Assembly: GCF_009863985.1 (NCBI RefSeq)
Contig: NZ_WEZT01000040.1
Coordinates: forward strand, 1-64,000
Length of the DNA: 64,000 bases
Source of the DNA: Furfurilactobacillus milii
GTDB lineage: Bacteria > Bacillota > Bacilli > Lactobacillales > Lactobacillaceae
Direction: 5' to 3'
Shown here: one piece after another, positions 1 to 9,599 of the stretch
How the letters are laid out: each line of letters starts with the position of its first letter
Numbering within the stretch: the stretch's first letter is position 1
The notes under the pieces: generated by a model
Seen by the model: only the letters and a program-made list of their open reading frames with translations
Told to the model about the DNA's origin: nothing
Database searches by the model: none
Program-made: the position numbers and the translations under genes

Positions 1-1
1 A

Positions 2-85
2 ATTAACCAGCGACCGCTTAAAATACTCGACTGGCAAACACCGTATCAGGTTATGCTGACAAATTTGTCCAAAAATTCGGATTAA
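2..85 (+). CDS. IS30-family transposase, C-terminal end (partial)
   Basis: An open frame enters from the left edge and stops with TAA at 83-85. Its 27 residues include RPLKILDWQTPYQV and end LTNLSKNSD. The pattern RPxKxLxWxTPxxV is the usual C-terminus of IS30-family transposases in lactobacilli (known family pattern). The rest of the element lies outside the window. The right inverted repeat probably falls in the AT-rich stretch just after the stop (about 86-110), but I cannot place it without the left end. Confidence 0.75.
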   Translation: MNQRPLKILDWQTPYQVMLTNLSKNSD

Positions 86-120
86 ATTTGCAATCTACCA
101 TATAACAGAATAAAATTCAA

Positions 121-176
121 AAAAGTTGGGTAACAGTATCACCACGGGATGTGGCGGCGCTGTTACCCAACTTTTT
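121..176 (-). terminator. Rho-independent terminator of the LysR gene
   Basis: Sixteen-base arms, AAAGTTGGGTAACAG against CTGTTACCCAACTTT, enclose a loop of about 23 bases. On the minus strand the hairpin is followed by a T run. It begins at the stop codon of the LysR gene and separates it from the IS30 end. Confidence 0.8.
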
Positions 177-1047
177 AATTACGCCAATTGCTCAATGTGA
201 CGTTCACAAAAGCATCAATCAGTGTCTGTTGGCGTGCTTGTTTATGTGTCAGCATGTGGGCATGAATTTCGTTGTGGATTGGACTGTCAATGGCGACTAA
301 CTGACCATTTTGAAGTTCCTTTGTAATGGTTGCTGTTGGCAGATACGAGTAGCCAATGCCGCTTTCGACCATTTCTTTAATGGCGGCGATGCTCCACAGT
401 TCCATGATTTGTGGGCGGCGATGAAAGTCACCCCATAGTGAGCGTTCAAATTGATTACGATAGCTGCAGTCGGGCTCATTGATAATAAATGGTTCATGGC
501 GCTCACTGATGAGTTGCGCAAACGTTTTATGTTTGTCAGCGGCTGTGACCAAAGTTAGAGATTGTTCTCCCAAGTCATGTTCCACCAGTGCCGTAGTGGT
601 TAAAGACGGCCACATCATGAAAGCAATATCGGCCTCGCCATCTTGTAGCCGCTGTTGATTATAGGAACAGGTGGCATTGGCGATTTGTAGGTCAACGTCA
701 GGATATTGTTGACGGAAGTTTTGGATAATGGTGGGTAGGTGAGTGACAGTCAGGGATTCTGGAGCAGCGATGCGTAGTGTACCGGCAACCGATGACTGGT
801 CGGTCAAATGTTTAACCTGTTGGAAGTCTGCTAACAATTGGTCAGCCAGTGGTCGCAAACGTTTGCCAGTATCTGTTAAGAAAAGTTGGCGTCGTTCATA
901 TTTAAAAAGACTGCCACTTAGCTCTTGCTCCAACGCTTTCACTTGAGCTGACACCGTTGATTGGGTGTAGCCGAGCGTTTTGGCAGCCTTGGTAAAACTG
1001 CCTGTATCAAGAATGGTTTTAAAAGTCGTCAGTTGGCGAATTTCCAT
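175..1047 (-). CDS. LysR-family transcriptional regulator
   Basis: A 290-residue protein of normal LysR length. The N-terminal winged helix-turn-helix spans about residues 3-60 (GSFTKAAKTLGYTQSTVSAQ), followed by the linker helix and a periplasmic-binding-like effector domain from about residue 90. It is divergent from the GNAT acetyltransferase gene. The 110-base gap holds a palindrome (1078-1101) of the kind LysR proteins bind, so it probably controls itself and possibly the acetyltransferase gene. The effector is not predictable from the sequence. Confidence 0.9.
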   Translation of the reverse strand: MEIRQLTTFKTILDTGSFTKAAKTLGYTQSTVSAQVKALEQELSGSLFKYERRQLFLTDTGKRLRPLADQLLADFQQVKHLTDQSSVAGTLRIAAPESLTVTHLPTIIQNFRQQYPDVDLQIANATCSYNQQRLQDGEADIAFMMWPSLTTTALVEHDLGEQSLTLVTAADKHKTFAQLISERHEPFIINEPDCSYRNQFERSLWGDFHRRPQIMELWSIAAIKEMVESGIGYSYLPTATITKELQNGQLVAIDSPIHNEIHAHMLTHKQARQQTLIDAFVNVTLSNWRN

Positions 1048-1077
1048 GTTTGTTTACACGCTCCATCGTTATTTTCG

Positions 1078-1101
1078 ATTGATAGTATTTAAAATATCAA
1101 T
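1078..1101. promoter_or_regulatory. Candidate LysR operator palindrome
   Basis: ATTGATA and TATCAAT are perfect arms around a 10-base AT-rich spacer, midway between the divergent LysR and acetyltransferase genes. The spacing fits the T-N11-A type sites of LysR regulators. Binding is inferred. Confidence 0.5.
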
Positions 1102-1157
1102 TTTACGAATGAATAATTCACGTGTAAGCTTAAATCATCTTGAAGGGAGTCACAAGC

Positions 1158-1646
1158 ATGAATATTGAACCGTATCATACAAACGCTCGGCTAACGGCGG
1201 GTCTAGTAGATTTGATTGAATTTTGTCAAAACGATGAAGCTCATCTTGGTATCAAAATGATTGAACAACCAGATGTTTTTGAAATTGAGCATCATTATCA
1301 GGCCAATGGCGGCAATTTTTGGGTTGCGCTAGATGGCGATAAAGTGGTCGGGTCGATCGGTTTACTGAAAGTTGGTCAACAAACAGCCGTTTTAAAGAAG
1401 CTATTCACCTATCCAGAATATCGTGGTGAACCACATCGGTTAGGGCGCAAGCTTTTCCAAACATTGCTGACGTATGCGCAGGCACAGCCTGACATCGACA
1501 AGCTGGTCCTAGACACACCAATGGGAGAGCACCGTTCGCACTTCTTTTATGAAAAGCAGGGTTTCAAACGTATTTCCCGGGAAAAGTTGACGGTTGATTA
1601 TGAATTTCCTGATCGCGATTCGCTCATTTATGAACGTGAACTCTAG
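1158..1646 (+). CDS. GNAT-family N-acetyltransferase
   Basis: About 162 residues with a GNAT fold. The acetyl-CoA pyrophosphate loop is seen as RGEPHRLGRKLF (motif A), preceded by the strand VLKKLFTYPEYRG and followed by a C-terminal FYEKQGFKRI strand-helix typical of motif B. The ATG at 1158 is chosen over an upstream TTG because GAAGGGAG lies 7 bases before it. The substrate (small molecule or protein N-terminus) cannot be told. It is divergent from the LysR gene and ends head-on to the sirtuin-like gene. Confidence 0.85.
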   Translation: MNIEPYHTNARLTAGLVDLIEFCQNDEAHLGIKMIEQPDVFEIEHHYQANGGNFWVALDGDKVVGSIGLLKVGQQTAVLKKLFTYPEYRGEPHRLGRKLFQTLLTYAQAQPDIDKLVLDTPMGEHRSHFFYEKQGFKRISREKLTVDYEFPDRDSLIYEREL

Positions 1647-1696
1647 GCGTTAAATAGCTGTTCAATCAGTGTTAGCGATAGTAAAAATTGCAGATG

Positions 1697-2488
1697 TTAA
1701 TTTAAATTGAGCCGCAACTGCATTGCTAAAGCGGCGAATGCTTCATCAGCTGTTGATGATATTCTGAAGTCTGCGAACTGTGTGAACCAGGTGGCATGGG
1801 GATTGATTTCGATAACATGTTGCGGCGAGCAATGGCGATAATATCCGTTTGACCCAGTCACAATTGTGAGGTCGCTTTGAGACAGCAATTCATCGGCCAA
1901 TTGATCGTTTAAGGGTACGCGCCATGCGCCATCGGTCAAACGTTGGCGTACATAAGCATTGGCTTGTTTAAGGTTGGGCGGTAAGGTACCACCGAGATGA
2001 CGGAATGCGGGTTCTGGGGACAAAAGGCCATGGCAAACGGGGCAACGTGGAATATCTGAATGCAGTGCCTGAAGATTAAAGACACGACCACATTGAAGAC
2101 AAAAGTTAACGTTAATGCTGCCCCAAACTTCAATTACATGATAGCTACCAGCGAGTTGGTGCAAGTGATCAACGTTGGTGGTGACAACGCCGTCAATGAG
2201 ATGTTGTTGTTCTAACTGAGCAATAATTCGGTGAGCTTTAGTGGGACCATATTTGTGAATCGGATCCAGCATTTCCCGATGAAAACGCTGATAAAAGGCG
2301 GCAGGGTCTTCTTCCAACCAAGTTTGGGAGAACAAACCAAACTGGTTGACGGCGGATTCCATGTCGGGAATATGGCTTGGCACAGAGATCCCAGCCCCAG
2401 TTAGGAATGTTGGGTGGTGAGCCGCAGTCAGTTGTCTTGCGAGTTGGTCGATTTGTCGATCAAATACTGTTTGTTCTGGTTCCAGCAT
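1697..2488 (-). CDS. Sir2-family (sirtuin-like) protein with altered active site
   Basis: About 263 residues with the sirtuin order of motifs: the NAD-binding GAGISVPSHIPD (usual GAGIS..SGIPDFR), TTNVDHLHQLAG (usual TQNID.LH..AG), and a four-cysteine zinc knot (CLQC and CPVC). The catalytic histidine, normally in an ELHG-type motif after the AG box, is replaced by tryptophan in VIEVWGSI. The downstream GTS motif reads TGSNGYY. Classical deacetylation therefore looks unlikely; NAD binding or ADP-ribosyl transfer remain possible. The ATG at 2488 has AAGGAAGG upstream and is preferred to the ATG at 2515. No macrodomain or lipoylation partner is adjacent. Confidence 0.8.
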   Translation of the reverse strand: MLEPEQTVFDRQIDQLARQLTAAHHPTFLTGAGISVPSHIPDMESAVNQFGLFSQTWLEEDPAAFYQRFHREMLDPIHKYGPTKAHRIIAQLEQQHLIDGVVTTNVDHLHQLAGSYHVIEVWGSINVNFCLQCGRVFNLQALHSDIPRCPVCHGLLSPEPAFRHLGGTLPPNLKQANAYVRQRLTDGAWRVPLNDQLADELLSQSDLTIVTGSNGYYRHCSPQHVIEINPHATWFTQFADFRISSTADEAFAALAMQLRLNLN

Positions 2489-2569
2489 AAGCTCACCTTC
2501 CTTACTTAGTCTCATACTGTCAGTGTAGCGAAATTATTCTGCAGAGCGAGTGAACTCGTTTAAGTCGAC

Positions 2570-2606
2570 AAAAAAATGATATTTACGTGCAAACGCAAAT
2601 ATCATT
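2570..2606 (-). terminator. Terminator after the DUF2252 gene
   Basis: AATGATATTT pairs with AAATATCATT, and a run of seven T follows on the minus strand. It lies between the DUF2252 gene and the downstream sirtuin-like gene. Confidence 0.75.
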
Positions 2607-2613
2607 AGCAACA

Positions 2614-3999
2614 TTATTTTGTTGTGTCGATTGGTGTCTGTTCTTTGGGGTGGTTTTTTAAGAAGATAGCGTAGTCCTTTTCCACTTGTGGAATATAAGC
2701 TTCGGCCCAATCTGTCATTGCCCGGTCAAATTTCTTAGAGTCACCGATATAACCGGCAATCATTGGACCAGTTGGTGTTTGACAATGATCTACTGCCAAC
2801 AAACGACCACACGATTCAGCATAGACGTGAAACTGGTCTTCATTTAGTGTGTCAAGGTCGACAGATGTTTTCATGTCTCTGAATTGGCGAACATAAAAAC
2901 TGTGCTTTTTACTTTGGAAATAACCTAAAAAAGGATCAGATGCGGATTGTAGAATTTTCTGGCTGTCAATAATTCGGCGGCCTTCGTTTTCCTCAAATGT
3001 TGAGGTCAGCGCCAGTTGACGTTCGGCACCAGTCTTTCTAGTTGGCAAAGCTTCCTTGATCTGTAATACAAGATGGCTGCCATCAATACTAGTGAGCAGA
3101 ACCAAATAACAACGTGAGCCAAAGCTACCGACACCCACACAGTGACGTGCGACATCAGTGACGTGATATTGCGATAATAACAATGCAATGTCGGTCCGCA
3201 CGGTGGAACGATAATCGGCAAGGTAATCGATAATATTACGCGTGACATCATCATTGGTGTGACGCGTAATTTTTGCGTTATCCACGAAACGTAAACCGGC
3301 GTCGGTCGTTTGCGTGAACTTTTTAACGACTTGTTCCGAGTTCCGTTTGCCAGCTTTATCCAAGAAGTATTGAATCATGTCGGCCGTTGGATCGCCTTCT
3401 GGAACAGCCCGAAGAATGCTGGCAACATCGTTTGCTGGATAGAAACGGTCAATTGTCGACCGTTTGATACTGGCTTCAATGCCCGCCCGATAACTTTTGG
3501 CCACGTTCCGTGTGATTTTATGAATCTTTTTATCTGTGTAACCATTCTCGCGGCCAGCTAAAATAACGCTCACTAACAGTCGTTTGACGTCGCGTTCCCA
3601 GGAGTTCACGCCAGCTTCATCGAAATCGTTCAAGTCAAACACTAATCGTCGTTCGGGAGAGGCGAAGAAGCCGAAATTTCCAAGGTGTGCATCGCCTGAA
3701 ATGATGACGGGAATGTGAGTACTAGCTTGGTGGTTGAGGTCAAACGCCATTAGCTCGGCAGTACCACGAAAGAACGTAAAAGCTGATACGCCCATTCGCC
3801 GATACCGTTCAGGCAGTAATTCAGGAACTAGCATATCTGAAATCCGCCGCATTAAGAGCGTTGGATCGCGTTGCGTTTGTTTGAATGTGCCGAGTGCATC
3901 AAAGGGGACCTTTTCACGTAATTTGTCGCCCATGTGCTCTAAGTCCGTTTGGCTGCTATTGACGATGATGTTATTGATGTCTAGACCGCGATTTGCCAT
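2614..3999 (-). CDS. DUF2252-family protein (kinase-fold-like, function unknown)
   Basis: About 461 residues matching DUF2252 proteins. The diagnostic motif is GDAHLGNFGFFASPERRLVFD followed by LNDFDEA, which resembles the HxD and DFD signatures of aminoglycoside phosphotransferase-like kinases (family knowledge). A second conserved block is GVGSFGSRCYLVLL with LQIKEA, resembling a glycine loop and ATP-binding lysine arranged in permuted order. The start is set at ATG 3999 with AGGAGG upstream; an in-frame ATG at 4086 lacks a ribosome site. Some members sit in stress or surface-modification loci. Substrate unknown. Confidence 0.8.
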   Translation of the reverse strand: MANRGLDINNIIVNSSQTDLEHMGDKLREKVPFDALGTFKQTQRDPTLLMRRISDMLVPELLPERYRRMGVSAFTFFRGTAELMAFDLNHQASTHIPVIISGDAHLGNFGFFASPERRLVFDLNDFDEAGVNSWERDVKRLLVSVILAGRENGYTDKKIHKITRNVAKSYRAGIEASIKRSTIDRFYPANDVASILRAVPEGDPTADMIQYFLDKAGKRNSEQVVKKFTQTTDAGLRFVDNAKITRHTNDDVTRNIIDYLADYRSTVRTDIALLLSQYHVTDVARHCVGVGSFGSRCYLVLLTSIDGSHLVLQIKEALPTRKTGAERQLALTSTFEENEGRRIIDSQKILQSASDPFLGYFQSKKHSFYVRQFRDMKTSVDLDTLNEDQFHVYAESCGRLLAVDHCQTPTGPMIAGYIGDSKKFDRAMTDWAEAYIPQVEKDYAIFLKNHPKEQTPIDTTK

Positions 4000-4091
4000 G
4001 AAAGTTAAGGATGCCTCCTGAGTAAATATTGGTTTGATTATACTCCGTGGTTCGGTATAGAAACAAACATTGCTAAATTTCGCCACTAAAA

Positions 4092-4123
4092 AGGGCTATC
4101 CAACTAGTGGCGGTTGGATAGCC
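4092..4123 (-). terminator. Terminator after map
   Basis: A perfect 10-base stem, GCTATCCAAC with GTTGGATAGC, is followed on the minus strand by CCTTTTTA. It lies just after the methionine aminopeptidase gene. Confidence 0.8.
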
Positions 4124-4148
4124 TCAAAACGAAATTATAAATACTTCT

Positions 4149-4931
4149 TTATAGATACTTAGCGTCAGCTTCATGATCCTGACTCGACAAGATCTTTGGA
4201 CCATCTTTGGTAATAGCTAAGGTGTGTTCATACTGGCAGCTCAGGCTGCCATCAGCTGTACGAACAGTCCAGCCATCGTCTGCGACGGGTGCACAGCGCC
4301 AGTCACCAACGTTAACCATGGGTTCGATGGTAATGGTCATGCCATCACGTAAACGTAATCCTTTACCAGCTTCACCGTATGCAGGAACCATTGGATCTTC
4401 ATGCATTGTAGGCTGAATGCCATGGCCGACGTATTCGCGAACGTCACCGTAGCCCATTTCGTCTTCAACGTAGTGTTGAATAGCATAACCGATGTCACCG
4501 ATCCGGTTACCAACAACTGCTTGGTCGATACCAAGATACAAAGCCTTCTTAGTAACTTCCATCAACTTTTTAACTTCATCGCTGACATCGCCAACCGCAA
4601 AAGCCCAGCAAGAATCTGACATGTAACCATCCACACTAATAACTGTGTCGACTTTGACCAGATCACCGTTCTTTAATAACAGGTCTTTACGTGGGAAAGC
4701 GTGACAAACTTCGTCGTTAACACTGACACAAGTAGCAAAGTCATACCCTTCGAAGCCCTTTTCTTCGGGCTTGGCGTTGTGTTCTTCAAAGTAACGTACG
4801 GCAAACTTTTCGATGTCCCAGCTAGAAATACCGGGCTTGATGATGTCACGTAAACCGATGTGCATACCGGCCAACACAGCGCCAGCTTTACGCATACCCT
4901 CGATTTCACGAGGTGATTTCAATGTAATCAT
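4149..4931 (-). CDS. map: Type I methionine aminopeptidase
   Basis: Removes the initiator methionine from new proteins in the cytoplasm. The 260 residues carry the five metal ligands of the pita-bread fold: the aspartates in KVDTVISVDGYMSD, the histidine in GHGIQPTMHE, and glutamates in TIEPM and QYEHT. The ATG at 4931 (MITLKSPREIEGM) has AAGGAAGAG upstream, and the longer frame to 4985 lacks a good ribosome site. It is monocistronic with its own terminator and divergent from an aldo/keto reductase gene. Confidence 0.95.
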   Translation of the reverse strand: MITLKSPREIEGMRKAGAVLAGMHIGLRDIIKPGISSWDIEKFAVRYFEEHNAKPEEKGFEGYDFATCVSVNDEVCHAFPRKDLLLKNGDLVKVDTVISVDGYMSDSCWAFAVGDVSDEVKKLMEVTKKALYLGIDQAVVGNRIGDIGYAIQHYVEDEMGYGDVREYVGHGIQPTMHEDPMVPAYGEAGKGLRLRDGMTITIEPMVNVGDWRCAPVADDGWTVRTADGSLSCQYEHTLAITKDGPKILSSQDHEADAKYL

Positions 4932-5049
4932 GACTATTTTCTCTTCCTTTTGTCTTTGATAACTATACTTATTTAGTATAACCATTTTAGGATAAAAAGA
5001 GTAGCGTCTCGCTTGAAAAGGCTTGTCGCTCTTACCTTTTGCATTTCTG

Positions 5050-5063
5050 TAGTGAGTTCACTA
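5050..5063. promoter_or_regulatory. Candidate operator palindrome upstream of aldo/keto reductase
   Basis: TAGTGA and TCACTA are perfect 6-base arms separated by GT, 33 bases before the aldo/keto reductase start. This resembles an operator of a small inducible-redox regulator, but no regulator gene is adjacent. Inference only. Confidence 0.35.
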
Positions 5064-5095
5064 TGATGAATATTGAGAGAACAAAGGAGCGAATA

Positions 5096-5971
5096 ATGAT
5101 GAGTAGTGAAATTTCAGGAATTAATGATACGACGACATTGTCAAACGGCGTTGAGATGCCACGTTTGGGATTGGGTGTCTGGCAAGCTGAGCCGAAGGAT
5201 GCTGTGAATGCCGTGAGTTCGGCCATTCAAATGGGCTATCCAATGATTGATACCGCTAAGGCTTATGGCAATGAACAACAAGTTGGTGAGGGAATCAAAC
5301 AGGGGTTGGCAGCCGCCGGTAAAAAGCGGGAAGACTTATTTGTAACGACCAAACTTGCCAACTCTGATCAAGGGTACGAGTCCACGTTGACTAACTTCGA
5401 TGCCAGTTTGAAACGCCTAGGCTTGGATTATGTGGATTTATATCTCATTCACTGGCCAGTTGCCGGTAAGTGGGCCGAAACTTGGCGTGCGTTTGAAAAA
5501 ATTTATCAAGATGGTAAGGCACGTGCCATTGGGGTCTGCAATTTTTCTGAACAGACGATGAAGTCATTGATCGCGTTAAGTGATATCACGCCAATGGTTG
5601 ACCAAGTCGAATTTCATCCATGGTTGCAACAGCCGTCTCTGAAGAAGTACTTAGCTGATACAGGTATTCAACAGGAAGCATGGTCGCCACTCGGTGGGAC
5701 TGGTGGTTCCTTAATGAAAGAACCAGTAATTCAGGCCATTGCTAAGAAGCACGGTAAATCAGCTGCTCAAGTGTTGATTCGTTGGGATTTACAGAATGGA
5801 TTGGTGACGATTCCGAAATCTGTTCATCCAGAATACATTAAGCAAAACGCCAATGTGTATGATTTCAGTCTGGACGATGATGACATGAAACAATTGGCTG
5901 CTATGGAGCAGAACAAACGGACTAGCTACTGGCTAACCAGTTTCGATTGGTACTTTGGTGATGAAAAATAG
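5096..5971 (+). CDS. Aldo/keto reductase (2,5-diketo-gluconate reductase type)
   Basis: NAD(P)H-dependent carbonyl reductase of the AKR superfamily, about 291 residues in a TIM barrel. The catalytic tetrad is visible: Asp in IDTAKAYGNE, Tyr in AKAYGNE, Lys in VTTKLANS and His in YLIHWPV. The coenzyme phosphate loop reads IPKSVHPEYI. The ATG at 5096 follows AAAGGAG; a second ATG directly after it is equally possible. It ends with its own terminator. It is one of three AKR genes in the window; the physiological substrate is not evident. Confidence 0.9.
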   Translation: MMSSEISGINDTTTLSNGVEMPRLGLGVWQAEPKDAVNAVSSAIQMGYPMIDTAKAYGNEQQVGEGIKQGLAAAGKKREDLFVTTKLANSDQGYESTLTNFDASLKRLGLDYVDLYLIHWPVAGKWAETWRAFEKIYQDGKARAIGVCNFSEQTMKSLIALSDITPMVDQVEFHPWLQQPSLKKYLADTGIQQEAWSPLGGTGGSLMKEPVIQAIAKKHGKSAAQVLIRWDLQNGLVTIPKSVHPEYIKQNANVYDFSLDDDDMKQLAAMEQNKRTSYWLTSFDWYFGDEK

Positions 5972-5983
5972 TTTGTAGATATT

Positions 5984-6019
5984 ACGTGCCACATTCGTTA
6001 AGCGGGTGGCGCGTTTTTG
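5984..6019 (+). terminator. Terminator after aldo/keto reductase
   Basis: ACGTGCCAC pairs with GTGGCGCGT (one G-U pair), followed by TTTTTG. Confidence 0.75.
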
Positions 6020-6062
6020 TTTGCAGTTCAAAAAAGGTATTGTGGATTTAGTACGGTGGATG

Positions 6063-6254
6063 CCGCTTGCGGTTGGTAACATTGACACACTTGCCGTGGG
6101 ACCGGTTCAAGCCGGAAGTACGCCGTCTATCACCTCGCCGCCAAGCCTCGTGAAGACCGCGAGTCTTGGCGTCCGTTCGTGTTGTAAATCCGAGAGAACC
6201 ATTCGGATTAGCAACACCTTCACGGCTCGGTGTCAATGTTGCCGCCCTCCAGCC
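6063..6254 (+). repeat. Structured intergenic element, subfamily A, copy A1
   Basis: Shares with A2, A3 and A4 the blocks GCTTGCGGTTG, GCCGTGGGACCGGTTCAAGCC, CACCTCGCC, GTCCG..GTAAAT, ACCTTCACGGC and CGCCCTCCAGC. Three helices are visible. P1 joins 6075-6088 with 6230-6243 (GGTAACATTGACAC with GTGTCAATGTTGCC). P2 is GCCAAG...CTTGGC. P3 is AATCCGA...TCGGATT. Arms differ from other copies but stay complementary. It lies after the aldo/keto reductase terminator and before the unknown gene at 6452. No conserved reading frame runs through it. Confidence 0.85.
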
Positions 6255-6451
6255 GATGAAGTAATAGTCTCCGAGAAAGCAGTATTTATCAGTAAGTGCA
6301 GACAATGCACCTGTTATTATGGTGGTGGGTCAAGACCGCTTTTCCTTGCTATAAAGATGTGGCCAGATGATTTATTGGCTGCCGACTTGTTTACAACCAC
6401 AGCAGACAGCTGTTTAATGAAAACTATCATTTCTAGGACTGGGGTTCTTTT

Positions 6452-7192
6452 ATGTTCAAAACACGGATTGGTTTAATTAGCACGATTGATCGGCTTAGAC
6501 TTCCTGCTAAACAGCTTAGTCAGGTCTTAACGATAATTGAACGAGAATTTGACAGTGCCGTTATCACGGTTACAAACACTACGAATCCGAGTGTGTTGAC
6601 GCTCATTCAAGAAACTACCGTGAGCTCATTTTCGGTTCCTCGTAACGGTGCAGCCAATGGTCGTCGTTTAGCGGTTTCAAAGTTTCTCGAAGTTAGTAGG
6701 CTATCTGATAACTCATTGATTCTACATATTGATTTCGACAAGCTCGCCACAATGATTATTCGAAGACCTGATGCTTTTCACCAACTGATTAGGAAGATGC
6801 GACTTGGGGTTTCATTTGATTATGCCTGTGTTAATCGTTCATCAGAAACTATGCAAACGTATCCGAAGGCATGGACAGACACGGAAACGTGTACGAATAA
6901 GTGTGCCCAGGCATTCTTTGAGTTATCAGATTTCACCGACTTTACATCTGGTGCTGCAATTATCAGGCAGAAATTTTTATCATTTATAAGTGAAGCATCA
7001 AACGCCAAGATGATTGATGCTGAGTGGCCACTTATTGTTAAGCGGCATAATGGGGAAATAGGCAGCGTAGAAACTTCAGGTTTGCCGTTTACCCAATTGA
7101 ATCGCGAGGTGACGCAAAAGCCTCTTTGGCAACGCTATGCTGACCGAATCAGGTTAGTTCAACAGATTATTGAACCGTTAACTCGAGAATAA
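6452..7192 (+). CDS. Conserved-looking hypothetical protein, possible GT-A-like fold
   Basis: A 246-residue cytoplasmic protein I do not recognise. It has no signal peptide or membrane segment. Features that recall nucleotide-diphospho-sugar transferases are a DFD near residue 93 after a hydrophobic strand (SLILHIDFDKL) and a later SGAAIIRQKF block, similar to the acceptor loop of GT-A enzymes; these are weak resemblances only. The start ATG has a poor ribosome site. It is preceded by element A1 and followed by a strong hairpin terminator, so it appears monocistronic. Confidence 0.6.
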   Translation: MFKTRIGLISTIDRLRLPAKQLSQVLTIIEREFDSAVITVTNTTNPSVLTLIQETTVSSFSVPRNGAANGRRLAVSKFLEVSRLSDNSLILHIDFDKLATMIIRRPDAFHQLIRKMRLGVSFDYACVNRSSETMQTYPKAWTDTETCTNKCAQAFFELSDFTDFTSGAAIIRQKFLSFISEASNAKMIDAEWPLIVKRHNGEIGSVETSGLPFTQLNREVTQKPLWQRYADRIRLVQQIIEPLTRE

Positions 7193-7194
7193 AA

Positions 7195-7252
7195 AATAGA
7201 CGCTTGAAATTGAGAAGTAGTTATACACTACACTCAATTTCAGGCGTCTATT
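7195..7252. terminator. Bidirectional terminator between convergent genes
   Basis: A 20-base imperfect inverted repeat beginning AATAGACGC and ending GCGTCTATT, between the unknown plus-strand gene and the MarR gene on the minus strand. A and T tracts flank both sides. Confidence 0.75.
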
Positions 7253-7271
7253 TAGTTAAAATGTTGGTTAA

Positions 7272-7730
7272 TTATTTTTTGCGATTAAACTCTGTAAAAC
7301 CGTTATCTTTAGCAGTTTCGATTGTTTTGACCAATGTTGGCATAAAACCGTCACCCAGCTCTTTGTCGAGAGAGTCGATGATTTCCTTTTCGTGTTCACG
7401 AAAATCGATAACTAGCTTTTCACCCTTTGAGGTTGGCGCTAAGAAATGACGACGGCGGTCTTTAGTATCGGTCTCCGAACGTATGTGCTTTTTTTTCATC
7501 AGCCCAGTGATTGCTTGAGAAACGGCTGATTCAGAAACGTTAACACGGTCTGACAAATCAGTCAGGTTTGTTTTAATGTCAGTTACGATTGCTACTAAAA
7601 CACCCAATTCACTGTTGTTTAAATCATATTTAGCTGCGTATGCACTGAAACGTTGATACAAAATACGAAAATCACGAATGACAACAGTTTCAAATTGAAT
7701 GAAAGTGTCATTATTGTCTAGTTCACTCAT
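7272..7730 (-). CDS. MarR-family transcriptional regulator
   Basis: About 152 residues with the MarR winged-helix core. The recognition region is LTDLSDRVNVSESAVSQAITGLMKKKHI (about 65-92), and the wing contains RSETDTKDRRRHFLAPTSKG with the usual DxRxxxxxLT pattern modified. Start at ATG 7730 with GGAGGGA upstream. The target is not evident: the gene stands alone, facing away from the long region upstream of ldh. Confidence 0.88.
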   Translation of the reverse strand: MSELDNNDTFIQFETVVIRDFRILYQRFSAYAAKYDLNNSELGVLVAIVTDIKTNLTDLSDRVNVSESAVSQAITGLMKKKHIRSETDTKDRRRHFLAPTSKGEKLVIDFREHEKEIIDSLDKELGDGFMPTLVKTIETAKDNGFTEFNRKK

Positions 7731-9253
<1,523 letters not shown>

Positions 9254-9599
9254 AAATAATTTTTATGAAACGTTGCCGTATATGGTGACGTTTTTTAGTT
9301 TGCACAATGAAGTTTGTCCAAAAAATTTGTAAACATCATTTTCGTTTCGATTTTCACAATGCTTACTAGCTAATGTAAATGGGCGAAAACAAGTCCTTTC
9401 GGCAATTGTAAAGCACTCATCAGCAAGCTATTAATGTTTTTAATGGCAACCGCTTCGTTTGACTATAATTATTTGCACCTAGTAAACTTACAAACGTTAA
9501 GTGAATGAGGTCACAAACTGGATTAAACGTTACACCGACCTCGCTTTTTATTTGTTTATGCTTGTTACTAAATACACAAAGAACTGGAGGCACATTTTG
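9254..9599. other. ldh-fumC gap with terminator and candidate fumC promoter
   Basis: Holds the ldh terminator (9268-9297; AACGTTGCC with GGTGACGTT and T6). It also holds a TATAAT at 9464-9469 in TTTGACTATAAT, the same 10-base string TGACTATAAT as upstream of ldh. A leader of about 120 bases then leads to fumC. Nothing else recognised. Confidence 0.5.

Noticed and set aside
6006-6476. Open frames across element A1
   Set aside because: They run through stems P1-P3, differ in frame from frames in other A copies, and have no ribosome site; the structure explains the sequence better.
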